The notes under the pieces are model-generated. The model was given only the letters and a program-made list of their open reading frames with translations. It did not search any database and was not told the origin of the DNA. The position numbers and the translations under genes were made by a program. 64,000 bases of DNA from Micromonospora avicenniae (GTDB taxonomy: Bacteria; Actinomycetota; Actinomycetes; Mycobacteriales; Micromonosporaceae), in the NCBI RefSeq assembly GCF_900156065.1, contig NZ_FTNF01000013.1, forward strand, positions 124,001 to 188,000, given 5' to 3'. Below, in pieces: positions 32,210 to 41,726 of this stretch (position 1 is the first letter of the stretch; every line of letters starts with the position of its first letter).

Positions 32210-35200
32210 TCACTGCGTGGGCGGCAGCCAGGGCAGCTGGACCAGCTGAGCGCCGCCCCGGCGGGTGAACAGCCACCCCCGACCGGCGGGAAGACGCTGC
32301 GGCTTCATGTTGCCGAACAACGCACCCTCCTCGCGCGGACCGGACATCATGATGGCCGGCGAGGCCAGCTCCCTGATCCGGCCGATGACCGGATCGAACA
32401 TCGCCCGGCTCGCGCCACCGATCCGGCGGGTCAGGATCAGGTGCAGGCCGATGTCCCGTGCCTGGGGCAGGAACTCCAGCAGCGGGCCGAGCGGGTTGAC
32501 CGAGGCGCCGGCCACCAGGTCGTAGTCGTCGACCAGCACGTACAGCTCCGGCCCCTTCCACCAGGAGCGGTTGCGCAGCTGCTCCTGGGTCACCTCGCGG
32601 CCGGGAAGCCGTTCCTTCATCACCGTGACGACCTGCTTCACCAGGTCGGCGGTGACCTGCTGGGAGGTGCCGTAGCCGATCAGGTGCTCGCTGTCCACCG
32701 CGCCCAGCAGGCTGCGCCGGAAGTCCACCAGGATGAGCCGCGCCTTCGCCGGATCGTTGCCCGACACGATGCTGCGGGCCATCGTCCGCAGGAAGGTGCT
32801 CTTGCCGCACTCGACGTCACCGAAGAGCAGCAGGTGCGGCTCAGCGGTGAAGTCCAGGTGGACCGGCTGAAGGTTGGTCTCGGCGATGCCGACCGGAATG
32901 ACGCCGCCTTGCGCGGCGGGCAACGAGTCGTACGGCAGCTCGGCGGGGAGCAGTCGTACCGGCGGGGCACCTGCGGCCGTCCAGTTCTGCTGGATCAGTT
33001 TCACCAGGTCGCCGAGGGCGTCCGGCAGGTCGTCGGTCTCCTGCCGGCCATCCACCCTGGGCAGGCCGGCGAGGAAGTGGAGTCCGTCCGGGGTGAGACC
33101 GTGGCCGTGCTGCTCGGGCACGTTGACGGCGGCTCGGCGGTTGATGACCGAGTCGGCCGGCTCGCCGAGCCGCAGTTCCACCTTGGTGCCGAACATGTCG
33201 CGCACCGCGGGCCGGACGTCCATCCACCGGTTCGTCGTCGCGAGGATGTGGATGCCGTACCCGAGACCCCGGTTGGTCAGCTCGGTGACCATGGGCTCCA
33301 GGTCCTCGAAGTCGGCCCGCAGCGTCGACCAGCCGTCCACCACCAGGAAGACGTCCCCGAACGGATCCTGCCGGAACCGCCCCTCGCGGCGGGCCCGGCG
33401 GTAGCCCGCCGCACCCTCGATGCCCTCCGTGGCGAACATGGCGTCCCGAGCCTGCATCAGGCCGTGCAGCTCGGCGATGGTCCGGCGGACCTTGTCCACC
33501 TCACGTTTGTTGGCCACGCCACCGACGTGCGGCAGCCCGCTCAGCGCGGCGAGCGTGCCGCCACCGAAGTCGAGGCAGTAGAACTGCGCCTCGCGCGGCG
33601 TGTGGGTGAGGGCGAGGCTGGTCACCAGCGTGCGCAGCAGGTTGCTCTTGCCGGTCTGCTGCGCACCCACCACCATCACGTTGCCGGCCGCTCCGGACAG
33701 GTCGATCCAGAACGGGTCGCGGCTCTGCTCGAGCGGCTTGTCCACGATCCCGGCGACGCCCTGCAGGGCCCCGTGCCGGGCCTCCTCGGCAACCGTGAGG
33801 CCCCGCTGCGGGATCGGCGCGATCGGACCGAGAAGCTGGTCGAGGGTGGGCGGCTCGTCCAGCGGGGGGAGCCACACCTGGTGCGCCGCCGGCCCGCGCC
33901 CCTCCATCCGCTCCACCAGGACGTCGAGCAGGCTCTCCCCGACGAACTCCTCGTTCGGCGTCTCGACGGCCTCGTCCGGCTCCTCGTCGGCGACCACCGG
34001 CACGTAGTCGGTGCTGTAGTCGCGTACCGGGTCGATCTGCCGCCCACCTACCGTCGGAACACCGCTCTGGTGCCGTACCGCGCCGGAGACGTACGCGGCC
34101 TTGAACCGGATCAGGCCCTCCGTACCCGCCTTCAGGTAACCGTGCCCGGGTGAGCGGGGCAGCTCGTACGCGTCCGCCACACCGAGCACCGCGCGGCTCT
34201 CCATCGAGGAGAAGGTCCGCAGGCCGAGCCGGTACGACAGGTGCGTCTCCAGCCCGCGCAGCCGCCCCTCCTCCAGCCGCTGCGAGGCGAGCAGCAGGTG
34301 CATTCCGAGGGACCGGCCGACCCGGCCGATCTGCACGAACATGTCGATGAAGTCGGGGCGGGCGCTGAGCAGCTCGCTGAACTCGTCGACCACGATGAGC
34401 AGGCTCGGTAACGGCTCGAGCGGCACGCCCGCGGCCCGGGCCCGCTCGTAGTCCCGCTGCGACGCGTAGTTCCCGGCCCGGCGCAGCAGTTCCTGCCGGC
34501 GGGTGATCTCACCCTGGATGGCACCGAGCATCCGGTCCACCAGGAAGAGTTCCTCGGACAGGTTGGTGATTACCGCGCTGGTGTGCGGCAGGCGGTCCAT
34601 CGCCGCGAACGTGGCACCACCCTTGAAGTCGACAAGTACCAGGTTGAGGATCTCCGGGCTGTGGGTCACCGCGAGCGCGAGCACGAGCGTACGGAGCAGC
34701 TCACTCTTGCCGGAACCGGTGGCACCGACCAGCAGGCCGTGCGGGCCCATGCCCTCCTGGGCCGACTCCTTGAGGTCCAGTTCGATCGGGCGTCCGCTCT
34801 CGTTGACGCCGATCGGCACCCGGAGCCGGTTGCGCGTGGGCCGGTTCACCCAGGACTCGGTGAGGTCCAGCTCGTACGGGTCGCCGAGGCCGAGCAGCTC
34901 GGCCAGGCCAAGGTCGACGTTGACCGCCTGCTGCTCCTGGTAGGACACGGCGGACAAGCGCAGCGGGGCCAGTTCCCGGGACAGCACCTCGATCGCGTCC
35001 CGGCCGAGGGCGTCGGCCTGGCCGACCCGGGTGGTGCCGTCGGCCGTGGTGCCGGAGACGCTGCCGTCCTCGGCGACATCCAGCACCACCGACGTCTCGT
35101 CGAGCAGCCGGGGCGGACGGCTGGTGAGATCCAGGACCGTGACCCCGGCCAGGCCACCCTCGGTCATCAGATGGTCGGCGCCTCCGACGTGCCCGCCGTC

Positions 35201-36160
35201 GATAACCACCAGCACGTACGGCAGCGTCGACTGGGTCACGGCGGGGTCGAAGCGGGGCCGGTTGCTCAGCACGTCGACGAGCATCGCCTCCAGTGCGACC
35301 ACCGTCGGCGCGAACAACCTGATCGGCCCGACGGCGTCGAGCTTGTCCGGGTGTTGCGCGTGCGGGAGCCACTTCGCCCACTCCCACTCGGCCCGCCGGT
35401 CCTCGGCGACGCAGAAGGCGACGAGCAGGTCCTCGGGGGCGTGGAAGGACGTCATCTGCGCCAGAATCGCGCGGACCAGGCCCGACACGGCGTCGCCTTC
35501 GCCCCGGAGGTAGACGTGCGAGAAGTCGCGCAGCGCGATCGCCACCGGCAGGTCTGGCACCACCGAGTAGGTCGAGACGAAGCGGCGCAGTGCCAGCGCG
35601 CAGAGCGGCTCCAGCTCGTCCACCGGTCGGGCCTGCGGCGGCACCAGAGGCGTCGCCACCTCCTGCGGCCCGAGCGCGATCCGCACCACGCCGAAGTCCG
35701 CGTCGCCTCGGCGGCGCTCCCACAACCGTCCGCTGCTCGCGGTGGACCAGAGGGCGTCCGGGTCGGGGTGCCGGTAGTGGAGGGCCTCCCGCTGCTGGCG
35801 GATGGTGGCCCGCACCTGCGCCCGGAGCTGGGCGAGTCGGCGCATGTACTGGCGCCGGGACTCGATCATCTCCTTCTTGCCCGGGCCGGACTGGTTCACC
35901 ACCATCACGGCGATCATGCCGAGGATGGAGACGCCGTACATCCCACCGACCACGTAGGTCATCACTCCGCCGCGCTGCATGCCCATCATCAGGCCCATCG
36001 CGGCAGCGCCCGCCGCCATGGGCAGGATCATCAGCATGCGGGTCCAGCCACGGCCACCCGCCGGGGGCACCTCCGGCGGGGGATCGAGCAACACCTCGCC
36101 GGTCGGCAGCATGGGCGCCGGCCGACGGGGCGGCCGTTTGACGACCACCAACGACGACAT
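32210..36160 (-). CDS. eccC: Type VII secretion ATPase EccC (fused EccCa-EccCb)
   Basis: Motor that recruits WXG100 substrates. 1316 residues: two membrane helices at about 40-90, then a DUF and three FtsK/SpoIIIE ATPase domains. Walker A motifs are GATGSGKSE near 480, GAQQTGKSN near 835 and GDVECGKST near 1120. Only the first domain has a canonical Walker B with Asp-Glu (LLIVVDEFSELL); the others read VVDGWS and LVDDYD. This fits the family, where domain 1 provides activity and the last binds the signal peptide. It is transcribed against eccE and eccD, an unusual placement. A TAGGAT box (36206-36201, minus) and GGGAGGGA precede the ATG. Confidence 0.95.
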   Translation of the reverse strand: MSSLVVVKRPPRRPAPMLPTGEVLLDPPPEVPPAGGRGWTRMLMILPMAAGAAAMGLMMGMQRGGVMTYVVGGMYGVSILGMIAVMVVNQSGPGKKEMIESRRQYMRRLAQLRAQVRATIRQQREALHYRHPDPDALWSTASSGRLWERRRGDADFGVVRIALGPQEVATPLVPPQARPVDELEPLCALALRRFVSTYSVVPDLPVAIALRDFSHVYLRGEGDAVSGLVRAILAQMTSFHAPEDLLVAFCVAEDRRAEWEWAKWLPHAQHPDKLDAVGPIRLFAPTVVALEAMLVDVLSNRPRFDPAVTQSTLPYVLVVIDGGHVGGADHLMTEGGLAGVTVLDLTSRPPRLLDETSVVLDVAEDGSVSGTTADGTTRVGQADALGRDAIEVLSRELAPLRLSAVSYQEQQAVNVDLGLAELLGLGDPYELDLTESWVNRPTRNRLRVPIGVNESGRPIELDLKESAQEGMGPHGLLVGATGSGKSELLRTLVLALAVTHSPEILNLVLVDFKGGATFAAMDRLPHTSAVITNLSEELFLVDRMLGAIQGEITRRQELLRRAGNYASQRDYERARAAGVPLEPLPSLLIVVDEFSELLSARPDFIDMFVQIGRVGRSLGMHLLLASQRLEEGRLRGLETHLSYRLGLRTFSSMESRAVLGVADAYELPRSPGHGYLKAGTEGLIRFKAAYVSGAVRHQSGVPTVGGRQIDPVRDYSTDYVPVVADEEPDEAVETPNEEFVGESLLDVLVERMEGRGPAAHQVWLPPLDEPPTLDQLLGPIAPIPQRGLTVAEEARHGALQGVAGIVDKPLEQSRDPFWIDLSGAAGNVMVVGAQQTGKSNLLRTLVTSLALTHTPREAQFYCLDFGGGTLAALSGLPHVGGVANKREVDKVRRTIAELHGLMQARDAMFATEGIEGAAGYRRARREGRFRQDPFGDVFLVVDGWSTLRADFEDLEPMVTELTNRGLGYGIHILATTNRWMDVRPAVRDMFGTKVELRLGEPADSVINRRAAVNVPEQHGHGLTPDGLHFLAGLPRVDGRQETDDLPDALGDLVKLIQQNWTAAGAPPVRLLPAELPYDSLPAAQGGVIPVGIAETNLQPVHLDFTAEPHLLLFGDVECGKSTFLRTMARSIVSGNDPAKARLILVDFRRSLLGAVDSEHLIGYGTSQQVTADLVKQVVTVMKERLPGREVTQEQLRNRSWWKGPELYVLVDDYDLVAGASVNPLGPLLEFLPQARDIGLHLILTRRIGGASRAMFDPVIGRIRELASPAIMMSGPREEGALFGNMKPQRLPAGRGWLFTRRGGAQLVQLPWLPPTQ

Positions 36161-36340
36161 CTGCCAGTCCCTCCCACCACATTGGCCGACAGCGGCGCCA
36201 ATCCTATAGACCGATGGTCCCGCGCACGGACCGCTGCCCGCCGATGGACGGACGCCGGGCTCGATCCGGCCGTGTTACGTTGACCGGCGCGGAGGCCGAG
36301 GAGCGACCGCGCGCAGACGCATGCACGGGAGGTGACCAGC

Positions 36341-37750
36341 GTGACGGCCCCCGGCGGTCTCAGTCTGGCCAGGGTGACTATCGCCGCCCCCAAGCGGCGG
36401 ATGGACGTGGCGTTACCGAACGCCATGCTCGTTGCGGAATTGTTGCCGCACCTGATCCGGCACGCCGGTGAAGGGCTCGGCGACGTCGGTGAGCAGCAGG
36501 GCGGCTGGGTGCTCCGGCGGGCCACCGGCACACTGCTGGAGGCCAACCGGAACCTGTCCGCGCAGGGCGTACGCGACGGCGAGCTGCTGCACCTGAGGCC
36601 CGGCCGGGACGAGTGGCCGGAGCTGGCGTACGACGACGTGGTCGAGGTGATCGCGAGCAGTGCGCGGCGAGCCGGTCGGGCCTGGAGCGACAACGCCACT
36701 CGACGATGCGCGCTGGCGGTCACCGCGGCGCTGCTCGGCGTCGGCCTGATCGCGTTGCTGGCGGTCGGTTCGCCGTGGCTCGTACCGGCGCTGGTGGCGC
36801 TCGGTGTCGCGCTGCTGCTGGCGGTCGCCGGGCCGGTGCTCTCCCGGGCCATGGGCGACGCCACCACCGGCGCGGTGGTGGCCGCTGCGGGCCTGCCCTA
36901 CGGCTTCTTCGGCGGGGCGCTGCTGGCCACCCCGGACGGCACACCGGTCACCGGCATCGGCGCCCCGGGGCTGCTGCTCGGCTCGGCCACGCTGCTGGTC
37001 TTCAGCCTGATCGGGTACGCGGCGGTCGCGGGCGTGCAGCGACTCTTCATGGCCGGGCTCGCGGCCAGCGTGACGGGCCTGCTCGCCGCCCTGCTCAGCT
37101 ACGGAGGGGTCTCCACGGCCGGCTCGGCCGCCGTCACGTTGACCGCCGTCATCGGTCTGCTGCCGGGCTACCCGCTGATCGCGAGTTGGCTGGGCAAGCT
37201 GCCCGTGCCGGAGCTGCCCGACCGGCCGGAGGAGATCCTCAAGGACCGGCCGGTGCCCGAGCGCGCGAAGGTCTTCGTGACCGTCGCCCGGGCCACCGAA
37301 CTGCTCTCCGGAATGCTGCTGTCCGTCTCGGTCTGCGGCGCGCTGGCCATCGCGTTCCTCCTCAACCACGACCACACACCGGCGGGCGCGCTGCTCGCTC
37401 TCTGTGGGTCCGGCGCGATGCTGCTGCGCGCCCGGCTGTTCCCCACCGCCGAGCAGCGGGTGCCGCTGCTGGCGGGCGGCCTGCTCGGGCTGGTGGCCCT
37501 CGCGCTGGGCGAGATGTCCGGCGCCGAAGCCAGCGGGGGGCGACTGCTGGTCCTGCTCGGCGTGCTCGCCGCGTCCGCGCTGGTGCTGGCGGCCGGGCTG
37601 CGGTTCAGCCGCCGGCGGCCGACGCCGCATCTCGGCCGGGCCGCCGACATCGCGGACGTGGTCGCCATCATGGCGCTCATTCCGCTGGCCTGCGCGGTGA
37701 TCGGCCTGTTCGGGGCGATCCAGGGAATGTTCGCCTCGATCGGCGGGTGA
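36341..37750 (+). CDS. eccD: Type VII secretion channel protein EccD
   Basis: Forms the membrane pore of the ESX complex. 469 residues: a cytoplasmic ubiquitin-like (YukD) domain at about 1-90 (LARVTIAAPKRRMDVALPN), then about 11 transmembrane helices. A cytosolic loop (PVPELPDRPEEILKDRPVPE) lies between helices 6 and 7 as in other EccD proteins. GTG at 36341 is preferred because GGGAGG lies eight bases upstream; GTG at 36332 overlaps that site. It is divergent from eccC and seven bases before eccB. Confidence 0.92.
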   Translation: MTAPGGLSLARVTIAAPKRRMDVALPNAMLVAELLPHLIRHAGEGLGDVGEQQGGWVLRRATGTLLEANRNLSAQGVRDGELLHLRPGRDEWPELAYDDVVEVIASSARRAGRAWSDNATRRCALAVTAALLGVGLIALLAVGSPWLVPALVALGVALLLAVAGPVLSRAMGDATTGAVVAAAGLPYGFFGGALLATPDGTPVTGIGAPGLLLGSATLLVFSLIGYAAVAGVQRLFMAGLAASVTGLLAALLSYGGVSTAGSAAVTLTAVIGLLPGYPLIASWLGKLPVPELPDRPEEILKDRPVPERAKVFVTVARATELLSGMLLSVSVCGALAIAFLLNHDHTPAGALLALCGSGAMLLRARLFPTAEQRVPLLAGGLLGLVALALGEMSGAEASGGRLLVLLGVLAASALVLAAGLRFSRRRPTPHLGRAADIADVVAIMALIPLACAVIGLFGAIQGMFASIGG

Positions 37751-37757
37751 GGCACGG

Positions 37758-39173
37758 ATGGCGACCCGGCGGGATCAGCTCCAGTCGTACCAGTTCATGA
37801 CCCAGCGGGTCATCTCCGCCTTCGTGACGCGGGAGACCGATCCGCAACAGTCGCCGCTGCGGCGCGGCATCGGCGCGCTCTTCGGCGGGCTGATGGTGGC
37901 CGTGCTCGTCGCCGCCGGCGTCGGCATCTACGGCCTGCTGACCAAGGTGGGCGGCGAGAGCTGGCGCAAGCCCGGCTCGGTGGTGGTCGAGAAGGAGAAC
38001 GGGGCCACCTACGTCTACCTGGACGGCAGGTTGCACCCGACGCTCAACTACACCTCGGCGCTGCTGGCCGTGGGCCGGCCCGGTGCTCCGGTCGCGCGCG
38101 TCTCCAGCGCGACCCTCGCCGGTGTGCCACGGGGCGTCCCGATGGGCATCCCGAACGCGCCCGACTCGCTGCCCGGAGTGAAGGAGCGGGCGGGCTTGCC
38201 ATGGTCGGTCTGTTCCATGTCGAACCCGGACGGCAGCGGGCAGGCGGCGACCAGGGTGACCCTCGCGCTCTCCGTCACGCCGTCCGCGGCGACCGGGATC
38301 GGCGACGGCGGGCTGCTCGTCAAGGATGCCGCGCTCGGCATGGAGTACCTGGTGTGGCGCGGTCGCCGGCACCTTGTGCAGGAACCACGAGTCCTGGTGC
38401 CCGCGCTCTTCGGCGCCGTCACCCCCGCCCCGGTCGGCACCTCCTGGCTCAACGCGCTACCGGCCGGCGTGGATCTCGCCGCGCTGCCGATCACGAACCG
38501 GGAAAAGCGGTCGGACGCGGTGCCCGGGCGGCGCAACGGCGATCTGCTGGTCGCGCAGACCGGCTCCGGCCCCCAGCACTACCTGGTGCTCGCCGACGGC
38601 GTCGCACCGATCACCCCGGTGCAGCAGGTGATCCTGAGTGGACGATTCGGTCACCAGCCGATCGAGGTGCCGGTCTCCGAGGTGACCTCGCTACCGACGA
38701 GCGAGCAGTTGCCCCAGGCCGCGTCGAACGGTCAGGCACCGGCGACGCCACCGCATCTCGTCACGGTCGACCGAGGCCAGCAAATCTGTGCCGTGACCCG
38801 GGAATCCGGTAGCCCGCCGGAGCTGACGGTGGGCGGCGCGGTGCCCGGCGCGGAACGGGCCACGCCGACCGGCTCCGTCTCACCCGACGGCATCCCGCTC
38901 GCGGACCAGATCCTCGCGCCGGCCGGCCGGGTCACCGTGCTGAAGGCGCTGGGCAGCCCCGGCTCGTACAGCATCGTCACCGACCTGGGCATCCGATACC
39001 CGGTCCCGTCGGCGGCGGCGCTCGCGCTGCTCGGCTACCCGGCCGAAGCGGCGCTGGACGTGCCGCCCAGCCTGATCCTGCTCATCCCGACCGGGCCGTC
39101 GCTCGATCCCCGCGCCGCCACGATGCCCGCCACAGCCGCTGCGGCAGCCGGTGCGGCCGGCACCGGGAGCTGA
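37758..39173 (+). CDS. eccB: Type VII secretion protein EccB
   Basis: Periplasmic subunit anchored by one helix. 471 residues: a cytoplasmic N-terminus with the family motif TRRDQLQSYQFMTQRVISAF, one transmembrane helix at about 40-65, and an extracytoplasmic repeat domain with two cysteines (WSVCSMSN and QQICAVTR) that likely form the conserved disulfide. The tail is Ala-rich. It follows eccD by seven bases in one operon; a 21-bp tandem repeat and a hairpin lie downstream. Confidence 0.94.
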   Translation: MATRRDQLQSYQFMTQRVISAFVTRETDPQQSPLRRGIGALFGGLMVAVLVAAGVGIYGLLTKVGGESWRKPGSVVVEKENGATYVYLDGRLHPTLNYTSALLAVGRPGAPVARVSSATLAGVPRGVPMGIPNAPDSLPGVKERAGLPWSVCSMSNPDGSGQAATRVTLALSVTPSAATGIGDGGLLVKDAALGMEYLVWRGRRHLVQEPRVLVPALFGAVTPAPVGTSWLNALPAGVDLAALPITNREKRSDAVPGRRNGDLLVAQTGSGPQHYLVLADGVAPITPVQQVILSGRFGHQPIEVPVSEVTSLPTSEQLPQAASNGQAPATPPHLVTVDRGQQICAVTRESGSPPELTVGGAVPGAERATPTGSVSPDGIPLADQILAPAGRVTVLKALGSPGSYSIVTDLGIRYPVPSAAALALLGYPAEAALDVPPSLILLIPTGPSLDPRAATMPATAAAAAGAAGTGS

Positions 39174-39203
39174 CCCCCGGCTCGACCGGCCGCGTCCGGG
39201 ACG

Positions 39204-39266
39204 GCCACGCATCCCTGCCCAGCCGCCACGCATCCCGACCCACCGGCCACGCATCCCGGCCCACCG
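39204..39266. repeat. Three-copy 21-bp tandem repeat after eccB
   Basis: Units start at 39204, 39225 and 39246, each GCCACGCATCCC followed by a variable nine bases. It lies in the 295-base gap between eccB and the mycosin gene; apart from the downstream hairpin nothing else is seen there. Confidence 0.75.
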
Positions 39267-39345
39267 GACGGGCGCCGACGCCCGGCTGATTACCGCCCCC
39301 GTGCGGCCGACAGCGTGGCGGGTGGAGGGACGCGCAGCGGGCGTC

Positions 39346-39433
39346 CTGTGGAGCTGATGTCGTTGCCGCATCAGTCGAGCGGCGCCGACCACGGCCTGCC
39401 CGACGCGATGACGCAAACGACTCAGTTCCACAG
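39346..39433. terminator. Imperfect long-range hairpin between eccB and mycosin genes
   Basis: About 20 bases at 39346-39365 (core CTGTGGAGCTGA) pair imperfectly with 39414-39433 around a 48-base loop. It lies between convergent genes. An inner TGATG/CATCA pair adds a small stem at 39355-39373. Confidence 0.4.
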
Positions 39434-39468
39434 CATTCCCGGTGAACCGAGCCGAGGCCACCCGAAGC

Positions 39469-40755
39469 TCAGCGGGCCGGGCCGGTGGGGACCTCGTCGA
39501 AGAGTTGAATGGGCGGGCCCGGCTCGTCGGGCTCCGGGGGCGTCACCGGTCGGGACGCCACCGCCGCTCGCCAACGCCGCCGCCGGGCCCGGGGCAACAT
39601 GATCGCGACGATGGACACCACCAGAACCACGATCAGCGCGGCCAGCGCGCCGGTGAGAGCGGTACGGCGGCTCGCCGCCTCGTCCGGGTCGGAACGGTCC
39701 AGGCCGGCGGTGAACCCGGGCATCGGCGCCGGCCGCTCGTCCGGCAGCAGGTGACCGTTGAGCGCGCCGTACGGGTTCACCACGCCATGCCCGTACTGGT
39801 AGGGATCGGCTCCGGACACCGCGGTCGCGGTGAGCAGCTGGATCAGCTCCTCGCGCGTGACCCCGTCCCGCTTGGCCAAGGTGAGCGCCACCGAGGCCGC
39901 GACGAAACCGCAGGCCAGCGCGGTGCCATCGGCCGCTTCGGTCAGCCCGCCGCCACGTTGGGTGGTGGTGATGCCCACCCCCGGGGCGACGAGGTCGAGG
40001 TAGGGGCCGAACTGCGACCGGCCCCAACGTTGACCCTCCTGGTCGATCGCCCCGACCGCGAGCACCTCCGGGTAGCCCGCCGGGTACGACTGCGGATTAC
40101 CGTCGTCGCCGTGGTCGCCGCTGGCCGCCACCACGACACTCCCCCGGTCGACCGCCTTGCGTACCGCCGCCCGCAGCGCCGGATGGTCCTTGTCCGAGTC
40201 GACGGCGACCGCGATCACCTGAGCGCCCCGGTCGACCGCCCAGGAGATGCCGTTGGCCAGCACCTGCGGATCGGCCGGCGCGTCGTCGGGGCCGGCGTCG
40301 TCGCGCACCCGGACCGGCAGGACGCGGGCCGCCGGGGCAAGGCCGGTGAACCGGGCCCCGTCGGCCTGACGGGCGACGATCAGTCCTGCTACCCGGGTGC
40401 CTGCCCCGTTGCAGTCGCTGTCCGCGCCACCGAACCCACGGACCGCGTCGTATCCGTCCATCACCCGGCCGCGCAACTGCGGATGTGACGCGTCCACACC
40501 GGAACTGAGGACCGCGACGGTCATCCCGGCGCCCTGGCTGAACGGCCACACCTCATCGGGGTTGAGCACCTGCTGCGCCCAGGGCATCGCGGTGACCGGA
40601 CCGCCCGGCCGCGCGCATTCCGGTGCCGCCTGAGCCGGCGCCGCCGGCCCGACCAGACCGGCGGCCATGGTGACGGCGACGGCCGCCCCGGCCGTCCAGC
40701 GTCGTACCGTCCATGCCGCACGACGGTTCGCCATCCCGACCTGTACCTCCGTCAT
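39469..40755 (-). CDS. mycP: Mycosin-like subtilase with all catalytic residues replaced
   Basis: Mycosins are membrane-anchored subtilisin proteases that stabilise the ESX complex. This 428-residue protein keeps the layout: signal peptide to about residue 43 (AAPAQAA), S8 domain, and C-terminal transmembrane helix (LAALIVVLVVSIVAIML) with cytoplasmic tail. The triad is lost. The Asp motif reads VAVLSSGVDASHP (Asp to Ser). The His motif reads NGAGTRVAG (His to Ala). The Ser motif reads DGTALACGF (Ser to Ala). The oxyanion Asn region reads AASGDHGD. It is therefore probably a structural pseudoprotease. Its ATG overlaps the SMI1 gene stop, last of a three-gene operon. Confidence 0.88.
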   Translation of the reverse strand: MTEVQVGMANRRAAWTVRRWTAGAAVAVTMAAGLVGPAAPAQAAPECARPGGPVTAMPWAQQVLNPDEVWPFSQGAGMTVAVLSSGVDASHPQLRGRVMDGYDAVRGFGGADSDCNGAGTRVAGLIVARQADGARFTGLAPAARVLPVRVRDDAGPDDAPADPQVLANGISWAVDRGAQVIAVAVDSDKDHPALRAAVRKAVDRGSVVVAASGDHGDDGNPQSYPAGYPEVLAVGAIDQEGQRWGRSQFGPYLDLVAPGVGITTTQRGGGLTEAADGTALACGFVAASVALTLAKRDGVTREELIQLLTATAVSGADPYQYGHGVVNPYGALNGHLLPDERPAPMPGFTAGLDRSDPDEAASRRTALTGALAALIVVLVVSIVAIMLPRARRRRWRAAVASRPVTPPEPDEPGPPIQLFDEVPTGPAR

Positions 40756-41726
40756 CTCGCGCCGGCCCGCCGGGCGGCCGGCAGAGCCGTACCGATCCGG
40801 TCGTCATCGACCCGCACCGACCGGCCCTCGGCGACGGCCGTGGCGGCGGCCTCCCACAGCGTGGCGGGGACCGCGCGCAGCGCGTGCCAGAAGGAGCCGA
40901 AGCCTTCCGCGCACCGGTGCAGCAACCGGTCGCCGACCTCCGCGGGGCTGTCACCGTCGCGGGCCCGTGGGTCGTCATCGTCCCAGTACCAGATCGACCC
41001 CGAGTCTTCGCCCCGGATCTTCACCAGGAGCAGCCCGCCCTGCACGTGGCCGATGGCCAGCCAGTCCGAGGGGAAGCGGTCCGCCCACCAGGTGTTGGCG
41101 TAGTTCAGGTCTTGGAGCCCGTCGGTGCGGGCGAGGCCGAGAAACGGCTGGTCGACCACGAAGCCGAAACGGGGGTGCACGGCGGGCCATCCGGGCCGAC
41201 CACCGTTGGTCCGGGTGAGGAAGTCCCGGTAACCGGCGGGCAGTGGGCCACCGATGCGTTCCTCGACCAGGGCCACCACCTCCGGCGACAGTCGCTCGGT
41301 GACCTCGATCGGCGGCGGATCGACGCTGTCCACCGGCAACCCCCGCCGCCCGTGGTCGGCGTCGCCGGTGCTGATCCCGCCCAGGTGCCGGAAGGCGGCG
41401 TGCAGTTCGGCGGGGACCAGCGCCACCCGGCGGGCCCCGGGCAGGTGCGCCCAGGTCCAGCCCACCGGGGTACGGGCGTCGGGGTCCGCCGGGTCGGCCA
41501 GCACCAGGTTGGCGGTGACCACGGCCAGCACCCGGGCGACGTCCACCCCGGTGCCGGTCGGCAGCGGCGGCAGCTCGACCACCTCCCGGGCGTACGGGAT
41601 CCAGTCGGGAAAGCCGTGTGGGTCGACGGCCACGCCCTGGCGGTAGCGGATCCGCAGCATCGGGGAGGCCGGGTGGAACACGCTGAAGGCGTACCGCGCC
41701 CCGGGGACACGCACCGCCCCGCTCAC
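40752..41726 (-). CDS. SMI1/KNR4-like domain protein
   Basis: 324 residues. The C-terminal half carries the SUKH/SMI1-KNR4 pattern: VVALVEERIGGPLPAGYRDF, LTRTNGG, then a hydrophobic core and SDWLAIGHVQGGLLLVKIRG with an acidic YWDDDDP. SUKH proteins are often immunity proteins for secreted toxins. The N-terminal 130 residues contain an unrecognised beta-rich domain. GTG at 41726 overlaps the SseB-family stop (GTGA) and the TGA overlaps the mycosin ATG, so all three are coupled. Placement inside the type VII locus fits an effector-handling or immunity role; no specific toxin is identified. Confidence 0.78.
   Translation of the reverse strand: MSGAVRVPGARYAFSVFHPASPMLRIRYRQGVAVDPHGFPDWIPYAREVVELPPLPTGTGVDVARVLAVVTANLVLADPADPDARTPVGWTWAHLPGARRVALVPAELHAAFRHLGGISTGDADHGRRGLPVDSVDPPPIEVTERLSPEVVALVEERIGGPLPAGYRDFLTRTNGGRPGWPAVHPRFGFVVDQPFLGLARTDGLQDLNYANTWWADRFPSDWLAIGHVQGGLLLVKIRGEDSGSIWYWDDDDPRARDGDSPAEVGDRLLHRCAEGFGSFWHALRAVPATLWEAAATAVAEGRSVRVDDDRIGTALPAARRAGAR

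Noticed and set aside
36332..36340. Upstream GTG as start of eccD
   Set aside because: It overlaps the GGGAGG that is correctly spaced for GTG at 36341.
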